Source: Alphaproteobacteria bacterium (GTDB lineage: Bacteria > Pseudomonadota > Alphaproteobacteria > Geminicoccales > Geminicoccaceae). Taken from it: a DNA stretch of 64,000 nucleotides. This document shows positions 8,144 to 21,353 of the stretch, in pieces. The stretch covers positions 51,471 to 115,470 of the forward strand of contig JALSGP010000002.1 of the NCBI GenBank assembly GCA_026982705.1, in the 5' to 3' direction. Every line of letters starts with the position of its first letter. Position 1 is the stretch's first letter. The translations under genes and the position numbers were made by a program. Under the pieces are notes generated by a model, which worked only from the letters and a program-made list of their open reading frames with translations, did no database searches and was not told the DNA's origin.

Positions 8144-9361
8144 CTAGAGCTCGGCGTACATGCGGCCGCGGTTGAGGATCCGCTCGGGGTCGAAGGCCTC
8201 CTTCACCCGCCGGGTGAGGCGGAAGAGGGGGTCCGGCAGCGGCGGGAACACCTGTTCCGCCGCCCGCACCTCCTCCGGGGCCCGCACCAGGACGGCATGG
8301 CCGCCCCGCCCCTCCAGCGCCCGCCGCAGCCGCGCGCCGTCGCCGGCCCAGCACTGCCGCGGCGCCAGCCACACCAACCCGCCGGCCTGGTCGTAGAGAC
8401 GCTCTTCCGCCACCTCGGCGAACCAGGGGGCCAGTTCGGCGGCCCGGGACGGCGCGAGGGTGAAGCGCCAGAGGGGTCGGCCCGCCGGCAGCAGGGCCAC
8501 GTCGCGGATCTCCTGCCAGAGCCGGCGGGAGGGTTCCGCGGCCACCGTCTCGAAGGCGAGATCGGGGGCCGCCAGCAGCCGCTGCAGGCGCCCGAGGCGG
8601 GCGTCCACCGACGGCGGTGCCCCCTCGAGGCGCAGCAGCGCCACCGGCACGCCCGGCGCCCGCACCGCCGCCACCTCGCTGCGCCCGGCCGCCAGGGCCG
8701 GCAGCACCGCCGCCCCCGACACCTCGCAGGGCGTCCCCAGCGCCCGCGCCGCGAGGCGCAGCAGTCCCGCCTCGTCACGCCCGCGCACCACCAGCGTCGC
8801 CGCCGTCTCCGGCGCCGGCAGCACCTTGAAGGTGAGCTCCGTCGCCACCACCAGCGTGCCGAAGGCGTGGCAGTAGAGCTTGGTGATGTCGTAGCCGGTC
8901 ACGTTCTTCATCACCCGTCCGCCGGCGCGGATGACGGTGGCGAAGCCGGTCACCGCCCGCATGCCGAGGAGATGGTCGCGGGCGGACCCCATCCGCACCC
9001 GTCGCGGTCCCGCGGCATCCACGGCGAAGAGGCCGCCCATGGTCTCGCCGCCGCCGGACCCGCCCAGGATCCGGCCGTAGTCGGCCGGCTCGAAGGCGAG
9101 CTGCTGACGCCGTTCCGCCAGCACCCGCTCCACCTCCGCCCGCGGCGTGCCGGCCCGCACCGTCATCACCAGCTCCGCCGGCTCGTAGAGGAGGATGCCG
9201 GAGAGCCGCCGCAGCGACAGCCGGGCCACCGCCGCCACCGGCCGGCCGAAGGCGCGCTTGCTCCCCGTCCCCTCGATCTCGAGGGGACGACTCTCGGCCA
9301 CGGCGGCGGCGACCATGTCCAGGAGATCCTGCTCGTCGCGCGGCTCCAGCACTTCGGCCAT
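8144..9361 (-). CDS. glcE: Glycolate oxidase FAD-binding subunit
   Basis: A 405-residue flavoprotein subunit of glycolate oxidase. The PCMH-type FAD domain shows [11 protein letters not shown], the [12 protein letters not shown] loop, and [20 protein letters not shown] in the middle. The C-terminus [13 protein letters not shown] is the usual end of this family. The ATG at 9361 is the first good start inside the open frame. The gene is the first of the minus-strand glycolate run and diverges from threonine aldolase across about 130 bases. A TTGACG hexamer (complement of 9421-9426) could be its -35, but the matching -10 is poor. Confidence 0.9.
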   Translation of the reverse strand: MAEVLEPRDEQDLLDMVAAAVAESRPLEIEGTGSKRAFGRPVAAVARLSLRRLSGILLYEPAELVMTVRAGTPRAEVERVLAERRQQLAFEPADYGRILGGSGGGETMGGLFAVDAAGPRRVRMGSARDHLLGMRAVTGFATVIRAGGRVMKNVTGYDITKLYCHAFGTLVVATELTFKVLPAPETAATLVVRGRDEAGLLRLAARALGTPCEVSGAAVLPALAAGRSEVAAVRAPGVPVALLRLEGAPPSVDARLGRLQRLLAAPDLAFETVAAEPSRRLWQEIRDVALLPAGRPLWRFTLAPSRAAELAPWFAEVAEERLYDQAGGLVWLAPRQCWAGDGARLRRALEGRGGHAVLVRAPEEVRAAEQVFPPLPDPLFRLTRRVKEAFDPERILNRGRMYAEL

Positions 9362-9493
9362 GACGGTGCCATCCCCGACGGCGCGGCGTGCCGGCGGCAA
9401 GGTGGCGCCCGGGTCCGACCGCGTCAACGAGAGGCCCTTCCGCCATGCGGGACGGAGGCGCATGATGGCGGCGGCCCGCAGGCGGAGGGGAGG

Positions 9494-10543
9494 ATGGACG
9501 CGGTCGTCGATCTGCGCAGCGATACCGTCACTCGTCCCACGGCGGCCATGCGCCGGGCCATGGCCGAGGCGGAGGTGGGCGACGACGTCTACGGCGAGGA
9601 TCCCACGGTCCGCGCGCTGGAGGAACGGGTCGCCGCGCTGCTCGGCAAGGAGGCGGCCCTGTTCGTCCCCTCCGGCACCATGGCCAATCAGCTCGCCATC
9701 CGCACCCACACCGAGCCGGGCGACGCCATCGTCGCCGATGCCCGCGCCCACGTCCTGCTCTACGAGCGGGCGGCGCCCACCGCCATCGCCGGCGTCCTGC
9801 CGCGGACCATCGAGAGTCCGCGCGGCATCTTCGGGCCGGAGGCGGTGCGGGCGTGCATCCCGCGCCCGCCCGCCTCGCTGCCGCCGGGGCTGTTCCCGCC
9901 GGTGCGGCTGCTGTGTCTCGAGAACACCCACAATGCCGGCGGCGGCAGCGTGTGGCCGCCCGCGCGCTTCGCCGAGGTCTGCCGCGAGGCCCGCCGCCAC
10001 GGCCTCGCCGTCCATCTCGACGGCGCCCGGCTGTGGAACGCGGCGGTGGCCCGCGGTCTGCCGGAGCGGACCTGGGCGGAGCACTGCGACAGCGTGGCGG
10101 TGTGCTTCTCCAAGGGGCTGGGCGCCCCGGTGGGCTCGGCCCTGGTCGGCGACCGCGCCTTCGTGGACCGGGCGCGACGCTTCCGGGGAATGCTGGGCGG
10201 GGCCATGCGCCAGGCCGGCATCCTCGCCGCCGCCGCCCTCTGGGCCCTCGACCACCACCGCGCGCGTCTCGCCGAGGACCACGCCCACGCCCGCCGTCTC
10301 GCCGAGGGACTGGCGGAACTGCCGGGGGTGACCATTCGGCCCGAGGCGGTGGAGACCAACATCCTGTGGTTCGAGGTGCGGCCGCTGACCGCCGGCCGCT
10401 TCGCCGAGCTGGCCGAGGCGCGGGGCGTGCGGGTGCTGGCGACGGGTGCCCACACCGTCCGCTGCGTCACCCACCTCGACGTCTCGCGATCGGACGTCGA
10501 GCGGGCGCTCCGGGTGTTCGCGGCGATCCTGCGGGGCACATGA
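9494..10543 (+). CDS. ltaE: Low-specificity L-threonine aldolase
   Basis: A 349-residue PLP enzyme that splits L-threonine or allo-threonine into glycine and acetaldehyde. The start is the ATG behind a strong GGAGGGGAGG. The N-terminus [19 protein letters not shown] is diagnostic. [11 protein letters not shown] and the [10 protein letters not shown] loop follow, and the PLP lysine lies in [12 protein letters not shown] near residue 200. It diverges from glcE. Its product glycine and the neighbouring glycolate and glycerate steps all meet at glyoxylate/serine metabolism, but a functional link is an inference. Two hairpins follow it. Confidence 0.93.
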   Translation: MDAVVDLRSDTVTRPTAAMRRAMAEAEVGDDVYGEDPTVRALEERVAALLGKEAALFVPSGTMANQLAIRTHTEPGDAIVADARAHVLLYERAAPTAIAGVLPRTIESPRGIFGPEAVRACIPRPPASLPPGLFPPVRLLCLENTHNAGGGSVWPPARFAEVCREARRHGLAVHLDGARLWNAAVARGLPERTWAEHCDSVAVCFSKGLGAPVGSALVGDRAFVDRARRFRGMLGGAMRQAGILAAAALWALDHHRARLAEDHAHARRLAEGLAELPGVTIRPEAVETNILWFEVRPLTAGRFAELAEARGVRVLATGAHTVRCVTHLDVSRSDVERALRVFAAILRGT

Positions 10544-10563
10544 ACTACCTTCGAGCCGGCGCA

Positions 10564-10580
10564 GGTCCGGATGCCGGACC
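10564..10580. terminator. Perfect hairpin between convergent genes
   Basis: GGTCCGG, a 3-base ATG loop and CCGGACC make a perfect 7-base-pair stem 20 bases after the threonine aldolase stop. There is no T tract, so if it ends transcription it does so in the manner often seen in GC-rich genomes. It is symmetric and could serve the convergent PhoX gene as well. Confidence 0.4.
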
Positions 10581-10602
10581 ACCGCCCGCAGGACGAGGGC
10601 GC

Positions 10603-10625
10603 GGGCCGGACCCGCGGCCCGGCCC
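10603..10625. terminator. Second hairpin between convergent genes
   Basis: GGGCCGG at 10603-10609 pairs with CCGGCCC at 10619-10625 around a 9-base loop. It lies between the convergent ltaE and phoX ends, next to the first hairpin, and is most simply read as part of a two-sided terminator. Confidence 0.35.
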
Positions 10626-10644
10626 GTCCCGTGGAGATCCCGGC

Positions 10645-12510
10645 TCAGCGCCCGGTGAAGGCCGGCAGCGGGCCGAGATAGCCCACCTCGGCGATGCGCG
10701 GATCGAGCGCCTCCTGCAGTGCGCTCAGCAGCTCCGGCGGCAGCTTGCGCTTGCCGAGCGCCTCGCCGGCGTGCTGGTAGTTGAGGGTGATGTAGGCGTA
10801 GCCGTTCCAGTCCTCGACCACGAAACTGCCCGAGGTCTCCGCACCCGCTGGCACCGAGGCGATGCGGGCGAGTTTGCCGGTCTCGAGATTGTAGGCCCAG
10901 AGGAAGTTGTTGGTGTGCCGCCCGCTGTCCTCGTAGACGAACAGGGTGCGGATGGAGGGTGCCATGGCGAGATTGTCCGGCTCCGCCACCCGCTCGGGAT
11001 CGGCCCGGTTGCCGAGCGCATCGGGCGCCGGCAGGTCACGGCCGGTGAGCGCCGGGATCGCGCGCATGCGCACCGCCACCCAGTCGCTCGCGATGGGCCG
11101 ACCCTCGGTGTCGCGCACCCCGCCCGCGGTCTCGAGCTCGTAGACCGCACCGGCGCCGTTCCTCGGCAGGCGGATGTCGTCGCGCGGACCGCCGTCACCC
11201 TCGAGCATGCCGCCCTCGATCCGCGACATGGCGATGAACACCCGCCGCCTCACCGGATCGAAGTCCACGTCCTCCATCTTGTTGAACTCGGTGGTGGCGC
11301 CGAGGAGCGCGGCATAGCGCCGGGTCTCGAGGAAGGCCGCCGCCCGTTCCTTGCCGGGCCTGAGGCGCACGTATTCGGGTTTCTTCGTGCCCGCCTGGAT
11401 CGCCGTGAAGCCCTCGGCGGGTCCGTCGGCGAACTCGAAGATGGTGCTCTCGCGCCCCGAGAAGCGCTCGCGGCGAGCGAGCCCGGCCACCTCCGCATCG
11501 GTACCGTGACCGAGGCGGATCCAGCGCAGTTCCGCTTCACCCCCACCCTCGGCACGGGTCTGCACCCATTTCGCCGCATAGAGCGTGCCGGCCGAGAGAT
11601 CGCCCGGTCGGTCGGCGACGAACATGAAGAGGCCGGTGTAGCGCCCGTCGTCGCCATAGTAGACGGTGCGCCCGTCCGGCGCGACCGCCGCCACTTCCCA
11701 GGAGGCCCGGCCCATGACCCGATGCTTGACCACCCGCGTGCGGCCGTCGGGTCCCGCCGCGATCTCCACCGGAAAGCCGTAGTCGTACGGATGGGCCGCA
11801 CGCTGGCCGCGGAAGTAGAGCTCGGTGAGACCGCGCAGGCTCGCGTCCACCTTTTTCCGGTCGAACAGATCGTAGTCTTCCTCGCCGAGGAGATGGGTGT
11901 TCCACGGCGTGCGGGTGGCCGCGCAGGCGATCCAGAGGCCACCCACCGGGGCGAAGTCGACGAACTGCTGGCGCGCGACCCTGAGCCGCCCGGTGGACGG
12001 GTCCTGCGCCAGCCAGTTGAGATTGGCGCTCATGGGCATGCGCCGGTACCAGCCCTCGCGCCGGCGCGCGTTGCTGCCGTCCTCGAGGATCCAGTCGTAC
12101 TCCCACTGCACCACCTGGAAGCGCACCGGCTCGCCGGCCGGCGTGGTGAGATCGCCGGCCTCGAGGATGGTGGTGCCGTCGGGCGTCTCGGCGATCACCG
12201 GATCGCCGTCGGGATCCACGAGGCCGACGCCCCAAGCGTCGAACAGCCGGCCGGCCTCGTAGACGTTCGTGCCGAGCCGATCGCGGTTGGCATAGAGCGG
12301 ATGCCAGTCGAGGGCCACGATCTCTTCGCGGCCGTCGGCATAGGTGTACTTCACGCGGGCGGCGCTGTAAGCGCGCGCCATGTCCTCGACGGTACGCGGC
12401 GCCTCCATGCCGAGGAATTCCACCTTGACCGGCCCGCCCGCGCGGGCCTCGGCGGCGGCCAGGGCCCAGAGTGCCACGCCCGAGGCCAGAAGCGAACGCA
12501 GGGATGTCAT
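10645..12510 (-). CDS. PhoX-family (DUF839) periplasmic phosphatase-like protein
   Basis: A 621-residue exported protein of the PhoX family, whose known members are calcium/iron-dependent alkaline phosphatases. The N-terminus has a Sec-type signal (about 25 residues, ending AAEARA), not the twin-arginine signal of classical PhoX. Family marks are the CAATRTPWNTHLLGEEDY block near residue 195, FNKMEDVDFDP near 415, and EPDNLAMAP near 520, with beta-propeller-like repeats between. GGAGGA lies 7 bases before the ATG. A two-repeat Pho-box-like site lies about 90 bases upstream. Phosphatase activity is probable but not proven by sequence. Confidence 0.8.
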   Translation of the reverse strand: MTSLRSLLASGVALWALAAAEARAGGPVKVEFLGMEAPRTVEDMARAYSAARVKYTYADGREEIVALDWHPLYANRDRLGTNVYEAGRLFDAWGVGLVDPDGDPVIAETPDGTTILEAGDLTTPAGEPVRFQVVQWEYDWILEDGSNARRREGWYRRMPMSANLNWLAQDPSTGRLRVARQQFVDFAPVGGLWIACAATRTPWNTHLLGEEDYDLFDRKKVDASLRGLTELYFRGQRAAHPYDYGFPVEIAAGPDGRTRVVKHRVMGRASWEVAAVAPDGRTVYYGDDGRYTGLFMFVADRPGDLSAGTLYAAKWVQTRAEGGGEAELRWIRLGHGTDAEVAGLARRERFSGRESTIFEFADGPAEGFTAIQAGTKKPEYVRLRPGKERAAAFLETRRYAALLGATTEFNKMEDVDFDPVRRRVFIAMSRIEGGMLEGDGGPRDDIRLPRNGAGAVYELETAGGVRDTEGRPIASDWVAVRMRAIPALTGRDLPAPDALGNRADPERVAEPDNLAMAPSIRTLFVYEDSGRHTNNFLWAYNLETGKLARIASVPAGAETSGSFVVEDWNGYAYITLNYQHAGEALGKRKLPPELLSALQEALDPRIAEVGYLGPLPAFTGR

Positions 12511-12598
12511 CGATCGGTCCTCCGCTCGTGCCGGGTGTGCGGGTCGGCCGGCGCGAACCGACCGACCCCGCGGGACACCCGTTTCCTGCGGGAGTACC

Positions 12599-12616
12599 GT
12601 GACGATCGCGTGACCA
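12599..12616 (-). promoter_or_regulatory. Pho-box-like direct repeat upstream of phoX-like gene
   Basis: Read on the minus strand this is TGGTCAC, four bases, TCGTCAC: two 7-base units 11 bases apart, the spacing of a PhoB-binding Pho box (CTGTCAT, N4, CTGTCAT). Each unit matches the consensus at the GTCA core only. It lies 88 bases before the start of the PhoX-like gene, a suitable position for PhoB control. Confidence 0.35.
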
Positions 12617-12718
12617 CGAGATGACCGGTGTGTGGCCGCGGGCCGGCGGCTCTGCCCGCGCTCACGGCGTGAAGAAGTACCGGGCCGAAAACCGCGCCCG
12701 GGGTGATCTCGTCCGGTC

Positions 12719-12740
12719 GCCGTCGTCGAGGCCCGACGGC
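12719..12740 (-). terminator. Hairpin directly after the ligA-block stop codon
   Basis: GCCGTCG and CGACGGC form a perfect 7-base-pair stem with an 8-base loop, abutting the stop codon of the small membrane protein gene. A second stem (CCGGGC at 12680-12685 with GCCCGG at 12696-12701) follows. Together they probably end the bamD-recN-ligA transcript. There is no T tract. Confidence 0.4.
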
Positions 12741-16872
<4,132 letters not shown>

Positions 16873-16878
16873 CCGCTC

Positions 16879-17718
16879 TCAGAAGGGCCAGAGATCGGCG
16901 AGCCGCGACCACACGCTCCGCGGCCGGTCCTCCGGCGGCAGCTCGCCCCCGGTCACCAGCGCGTAGGCGCGACGGTACCACCTGGAGTCGGGATAGTTGT
17001 GTCCGAGCACCGCGGCGGCCTTCCTCGCCTCCTCGGGAAGCCCCAGAGCGAGATAGGATTCCACCAGCCGATAGAGGGCCTCGGGGACGTGGCTGGTGGT
17101 CTGGTAGTCCTCGATCACCCGCCGGAAGCGGTTGACGGCGGCGAGATATTCCTTGCGCTGCTGGTAGAAGCGCCCGACGTCCATCTCCTTGCCGGCGAGA
17201 TGGTCGAGGACGAGGTCGATCTTGAGGCGGGCGTCCTTGGCGTATTCGCTGTCGGGAAAGCGGCGGATGAGCTCGCGGAACGCCCGCAGCGCCTCGCGCG
17301 AGGCGGTCTGGTCCCGCTCGACGATCTCGATCCGCTCGTACCAGGACTGACCGATCAGATAGAGGGCGTAGGGGACGTCCTCGTGGCCCGGGTGCAGTTC
17401 CACGAAGCGGCGGGCGGCGGCGATGGCCGCGTCGTAGTCGGCGTTCTGATAGTAGGCGTAGGCCGCCATGAGCTGGGCCTCGACCGCCTCGGGGGCGAAG
17501 GGGTGCTGACGCTCCACCTCCTCGAAGGCCTTGGCCGCCCGCTCGTAGCGCTTGTCCCCGAGCAGCCGTTCCGCCCGGGCATAGAGTTCCCGCGGCGAGG
17601 CCTCGGCGAAGCGCTCCGGCTCCGTACCGCCACCGCAGCCGGCCAGCAGCGCCACCGTCACCACCACCGCCGCGAGACGCGCGCTCCGCCGCCCGTCGTT
17701 CCGAGAGGTTCCGGCCAT
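16879..17718 (-). CDS. bamD: Outer membrane protein assembly lipoprotein BamD
   Basis: A 279-residue lipoprotein of the BAM complex that helps insert beta-barrel proteins in the outer membrane. The signal peptide ends in a lipobox (LLAGC, cysteine near residue 28). Five TPR-like repeats follow. Characteristic segments are YERAAKAFEEVERQHPFAPE near 60, YDAAIAAARRFVELHPGH near 95, and VGRFYQQRKEYLAAVNRF near 190. The start chosen is the ATG at 17718. lpxC, its frequent upstream neighbour, is absent; a divergent XRE regulator takes its place. Confidence 0.94.
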   Translation of the reverse strand: MAGTSRNDGRRSARLAAVVVTVALLAGCGGGTEPERFAEASPRELYARAERLLGDKRYERAAKAFEEVERQHPFAPEAVEAQLMAAYAYYQNADYDAAIAAARRFVELHPGHEDVPYALYLIGQSWYERIEIVERDQTASREALRAFRELIRRFPDSEYAKDARLKIDLVLDHLAGKEMDVGRFYQQRKEYLAAVNRFRRVIEDYQTTSHVPEALYRLVESYLALGLPEEARKAAAVLGHNYPDSRWYRRAYALVTGGELPPEDRPRSVWSRLADLWPF

Positions 17719-17751
17719 CGTCCCGTCCGTGCCGCTCGCGCTCCGGGCGTC

Positions 17752-17779
17752 ATTGTAGGGCGGTGCCGCGGCGGATAAA
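17752..17779 (-). promoter_or_regulatory. Candidate bamD promoter overlapping the XRE gene promoter
   Basis: On the minus strand TTTATC (17779-17774) and TACAAT (17757-17752, 5 of 6 to the -10) are 16 bases apart, giving a short bamD leader of about 27 bases. On the plus strand the same two hexamers read TTGTAG and GATAAA, with 15 bases between them, and could serve the XRE gene. The divergent promoters would therefore overlap almost fully. Confidence 0.4.
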
Positions 17780-17793
17780 CTCCGCGCGGCACC
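17762..17793. promoter_or_regulatory. Inverted repeat, candidate operator for the XRE regulator
   Basis: GTGCCGCG at 17763-17770 is the exact inverse of CGCGGCAC at 17785-17792. The arms extend inward as (G)CGGA and TCCG, with one bulged base, around a TAAAC centre, and outward by one more pair. The repeat covers the GATAAA hexamer and ends 25 bases before the XRE start codon. It is a natural place for autorepression and for control of bamD. Confidence 0.4.
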
Positions 17794-17817
17794 CACCGCC
17801 CCATCGGGATCGCGGAC

Positions 17818-18252
17818 GTGGCACGCAGGCGTCGCGGCACCCTCGACGAGCACATCGGCGACCGCATCCGCCGGCGCCGGGTGGAGTTGGGCGTCACCCA
17901 GGAGCAGCTCGCCCGCGCCCTCGGCGTCACCTATCAGCAGATCCAGAAATACGAGGCCGGCGCCAACCGCATCAGCGCCGTCTATCTGCACCGGGTGGCC
18001 GAGATGCTGGGCGTCCCCATCGCCTGGTTCTTCGAGGACTTCGCCGGCACCCCGCCGCCCGGCGGCGCGCGCAGCGCCCGGCTGGTGCGCGAGCTTCTGG
18101 AGGGGTTCGACCGCATCGACAGCGAGGCGGTGCGTCAGGCCCTGGCCGCCCTCGCCCGCGCCGTCGCCGAGCGCCAGGCGGGACCGGCGGCGGGTGGCCG
18201 CGGCACGCGTCGCGCCCCTCTCGACGGCGGCCGCGGCGGGACGACATGGTGA
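17818..18252 (+). CDS. XRE-family (Cro/C1-type) transcriptional regulator
   Basis: A 144-residue DNA-binding protein with a GTG start. Residues about 11-70 are a Cro/C1 helix-turn-helix: IGDRIRRRRVELGVTQEQLA, then GVTYQQIQKYEAGANRISAV and MLGVPIAWFFED. This is the type of small XRE regulator common in Alphaproteobacteria, where several copies per genome are usual. The C-terminal third is Ala/Arg rich and probably a short helix with a flexible tail. It diverges from bamD and carries a strong inverted repeat in its own promoter, which suggests autoregulation. It ends 33 bases before the hydroxylase gene. Confidence 0.88.
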   Translation: MARRRRGTLDEHIGDRIRRRRVELGVTQEQLARALGVTYQQIQKYEAGANRISAVYLHRVAEMLGVPIAWFFEDFAGTPPPGGARSARLVRELLEGFDRIDSEAVRQALAALARAVAERQAGPAAGGRGTRRAPLDGGRGGTTW

Positions 18253-18284
18253 GATGGAACGGGCCGCGGAAGGGATCGCCGGCC

Positions 18285-19454
18285 ATGCCGGAACTGGACG
18301 TCCTCGTCGTCGGAGGCGGACACACCGGCCTCTTCCTGGCCGCCGTGCTGACCCGGCACGGCTTCGCCGTGGCGGTGGTGGAGCCGACACCACCGGAACC
18401 GCTCCCCCAGCCCCACGACGGCCGCAATCTGGCGCTGCTGCGCAGCACCCACGACATCGCCCGCCGCTACGACCTGTGGTCCCACATCGGCCGGGTGGCC
18501 TGCCCGGTGGACACGGTGGTGGTCCGGGAGCGGCCCGGCGGAGCGCGGGTGGTCTATCGCGCCGCCGAACTGGACGGCCATCCCTTCGCCTTCGGCGTGG
18601 AGCACGCGGCGCTGCGCAACGCCCTCCTCGACGCCTTCCGGGTCCGGCTCGGCCGCGGCCGTTGGCACACCGCCCGGCTCGAGGCCTTCCGGCGGGAGGA
18701 CGGCGCGGTGGTGGCCGAGCTCTCCGACGGCACCCGCCTGCGGGCGCGGCTGCTGGTGGGCTGCGACGGACGCGGCTCCAGGGTGCGGACCCTCGCCGGC
18801 ATCCCCGTGGATGTCCGTCCCTACCACCAGGCCGCGGTGGCCTTCGTGGTGGAGCACGAGCGGCCGCACCGTCACACCATCCACGAGTGGCTGCGGCCGG
18901 GGGGACCCCTCGCCCTGCTGCCGCTGCCCGGCCGCCGCACCGGCGTCACATGGGTGGAACCGCAGGCGCGGGCACGGGAGATCGCGGGACTCCCGGCGGC
19001 GCGGCTGCTGCGCCGGCTGTCGTTGGAGAGCGAGGGGGTGCTGGGGGAGCTCCGGCTCGCGAGCGGTGTCGGCGTGTGGCCTCTCTCCGCCCAGCATGCA
19101 CGCCGCTACGTGGCGCCGCGGGTGGCGCTGGTGGGGGACGCCGCCCACGGCGTCCATCCCATCCACGCCCAGGGCTTCAACATGGCGGTGGCCGACATCG
19201 ACGCCCTCGCCCGCACCCTGGCGGAGGCGCGGCGGCTGGGCCGCGACATCGGGCTTCCCGACGTGCTGATCCGCTACGAGCGAGTGCGCCGGCCCGCCAA
19301 TACCCAGCGCATCTGGATGACGGACGCCCTCAACCGTATCTTCTCCGCCGAAGTGCCGCTGCTACAGCCGCTTCGCAGCGGCATCCTCCATCTGCTGGCG
19401 ACGGTGGCGCCGCTGCGGCGGCTGGCGGCGGCGCGGGGCATGGCGGTGAGCTGA
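18285..19454 (+). CDS. FAD-dependent hydroxylase of the UbiH/UbiF type
   Basis: A 389-residue flavoprotein monooxygenase of the family that hydroxylates the ubiquinone ring. The FAD-binding dinucleotide motif VVGGGHTGLFLAA begins at residue 7, a GCDGRGSRVR (DG) motif lies in the middle, and the second FAD motif is ALVGDAAHGVHPIHAQGFNM near residue 285. I chose the ATG at 18285 (AAGGG about 10 bases upstream). An ATG at 18246 overlapping the XRE stop is an alternative that adds 13 residues. Which ring position it acts on cannot be said from sequence. Confidence 0.85.
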   Translation: MPELDVLVVGGGHTGLFLAAVLTRHGFAVAVVEPTPPEPLPQPHDGRNLALLRSTHDIARRYDLWSHIGRVACPVDTVVVRERPGGARVVYRAAELDGHPFAFGVEHAALRNALLDAFRVRLGRGRWHTARLEAFRREDGAVVAELSDGTRLRARLLVGCDGRGSRVRTLAGIPVDVRPYHQAAVAFVVEHERPHRHTIHEWLRPGGPLALLPLPGRRTGVTWVEPQARAREIAGLPAARLLRRLSLESEGVLGELRLASGVGVWPLSAQHARRYVAPRVALVGDAAHGVHPIHAQGFNMAVADIDALARTLAEARRLGRDIGLPDVLIRYERVRRPANTQRIWMTDALNRIFSAEVPLLQPLRSGILHLLATVAPLRRLAAARGMAVS

Positions 19455-19455
19455 G

Positions 19456-21351
19456 GTGACCACGGCCGCGGACACGGCCGCCGTTCCCGGATCCGCCGCC
19501 GCGACGCGACGGCGCGGCGCCGAGCTGGTGCGGACGCTGCTGCCCACCCTGCCGGATCTCCCCGGCGTCTACCGCATGATCGGGGCCCGCGGCGAGGTCC
19601 TCTACGTGGGCAAGGCCAAATCGCTGCGCCGGCGGGTGGCGACCTACGCGCGGCCCGACGGCCTGCCGGCCCGGCTGCGGCGGATGGTGGCGCTGACCCG
19701 CGACATGGAGTTCGTCACCACCGGCAGCGAGGCGGAGGCGCTGCTGCTGGAGGCCAATCTCATCAAGCGCTACCGGCCGCCCTTCAACATCGTCCTCCGC
19801 GACGACAAGAGCTTCCCCTACATCGTCCTCGACCTCAACCATGAGTTCCCGCGCATCGGCAAGCACCGCGGCGCGCGCCGCAAGGGGTGCGAGTATTTCG
19901 GGCCCTTCGCCTCGGCCGGGGCCGTCCACGAGGCGCTGAACGCCCTGCTGCGCGCCTTTCCCCTCCGCAACTGTTCCGATTCCGTCTTCGCCCACCGCTC
20001 GCGCCCGTGCCTGCAGTACCAGATCAAGCGCTGCTCGGCGCCCTGCGTGGGGCGCATCTCGCGGGAGGACTACGCGCGGCTGGTGCGGGACGTGCGCGCC
20101 TTCCTGAGCGGGCGCTCCGATTCGGTGAAGGCGCGGCTGCAGCGGGAGATGCACGCGGCGGCCGAGGCCCTGGAGTTCGAGCGGGCGGCGGCGCTGCGCG
20201 ACCGCATCCGGGCGCTGGCCCACGTCCAGGCCCGCCAGGGCATCCACACCCGGCACCTCCGCGATGCCGACGTGGTGGCGGTGGCCCGGCGGGCGGGACG
20301 CGCCTGCGTGCAGGTGTTCTTCTACCGGGACGGGCGCAACTGGGGCAATCGCGCCCACTATCCGGCCCACGCCGGCGAGGCGGACGCCGGCGAGGTGCTG
20401 GGCGCCTTCCTCGCCCAGTTCTACGAGGCCCATCCGCCGCCCCCGCTGGTGCTGGTCTCCCACGAGCCGCCGGAGCGGGAGCTGCTGGCGGCGGCCCTCT
20501 CCGAACGCGCGGGCCGGCGGGTGGAGATCGTGCGGCCGCGCCGGGGCGAGCGGCGCCAGCTCCTCGCCCTCGCCCTCGACAATGCCGAACGGGCCCTCGC
20601 CCGCCACCTCGGCGAGCGCGAGCGCCACGGCCGTCTGCTGGAGGAGCTGGCCCGCCGCTTCCACCTGCCGCGCCCGCCCCGCCGCATCGAGGTCTACGAC
20701 AACAGTCACATCCAGGGCCGTCACGCGGTGGGGGCGATGATCGTGGCCACGCCCGAGGGGTTCGACCGGCGCGCCTATCGCACCTTCCGCCTCGACACCG
20801 CGAGCCTCGCCCCCGGCGACGACTACGCCATGCTGCGGCAGGTGCTGCGGCGACGCTTCGCCAAGCTCCTGCGCGAGGATCCGGAGCGCCGCGGCGAAGG
20901 CTGGCCGGATCTGGTGGTGATCGACGGCGGGGCCGGCCAGCTCGCCGCCGCCCGGACGGTGCTGGCGGAGCTGGGGGTGGCGGAGGTGGCCCTGCTCGCC
21001 ATCGCCAAGGGGCCGGAGCGGGATCGGGGCGAGGAACGCTTCTTCCTGCCGGACCGGCCGCCCCTCGCGCTGGACCCGCACGACCCCGTGCTGTATCTCT
21101 GTCAGCGTCTGCGCGACGAGGCACACCGCTTCGCCGTCGAGAGCCATCGCCGGCAGCGCCGTCGCGGGCTCGTCCGTTCCAGGCTCGACGAGATCCCGGG
21201 CATCGGGCCGCGGCGCAAGCGCGCGCTTCTGGATCACTTCGGCTCGGCGCGGGCGGTGGAGGAGGCGAGCGTGAAGGATCTGGAAGCGGTGCCCGGCATC
21301 AGCCACAGGGTCGCGCGGGCGATCTACGACTTCCTGCACGAAGGCGGCTGA
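19456..21351 (+). CDS. uvrC: Excinuclease ABC subunit C
   Basis: A 631-residue endonuclease that makes both cuts in nucleotide excision repair. The GIY-YIG domain shows LPGVYRMIG, VLYVGKAKSLRRRV and EALLLEANLIK in the first 110 residues. A UvrB-binding UVR motif (LEFERAAALRDRIRAL) lies near 240. The RNase H-like nuclease part has EVYDNSHIQGRHAVGAM near 415 and the DLVVIDGGAGQL block. A helix-hairpin-helix pair ends the protein (IPGIGPRRKRALLDHFGS). It has a GTG start just after the hydroxylase stop and is followed directly by pgsA. Confidence 0.96.
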   Translation: MTTAADTAAVPGSAAATRRRGAELVRTLLPTLPDLPGVYRMIGARGEVLYVGKAKSLRRRVATYARPDGLPARLRRMVALTRDMEFVTTGSEAEALLLEANLIKRYRPPFNIVLRDDKSFPYIVLDLNHEFPRIGKHRGARRKGCEYFGPFASAGAVHEALNALLRAFPLRNCSDSVFAHRSRPCLQYQIKRCSAPCVGRISREDYARLVRDVRAFLSGRSDSVKARLQREMHAAAEALEFERAAALRDRIRALAHVQARQGIHTRHLRDADVVAVARRAGRACVQVFFYRDGRNWGNRAHYPAHAGEADAGEVLGAFLAQFYEAHPPPPLVLVSHEPPERELLAAALSERAGRRVEIVRPRRGERRQLLALALDNAERALARHLGERERHGRLLEELARRFHLPRPPRRIEVYDNSHIQGRHAVGAMIVATPEGFDRRAYRTFRLDTASLAPGDDYAMLRQVLRRRFAKLLREDPERRGEGWPDLVVIDGGAGQLAAARTVLAELGVAEVALLAIAKGPERDRGEERFFLPDRPPLALDPHDPVLYLCQRLRDEAHRFAVESHRRQRRRGLVRSRLDEIPGIGPRRKRALLDHFGSARAVEEASVKDLEAVPGISHRVARAIYDFLHEGG

Positions 21352-21353
21352 CC

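Noticed and set aside
10544..10644. A small RNA in the ltaE-phoX gap
   Set aside because: Two hairpins between convergent gene ends are explained more simply as terminators, and no promoter was seen.
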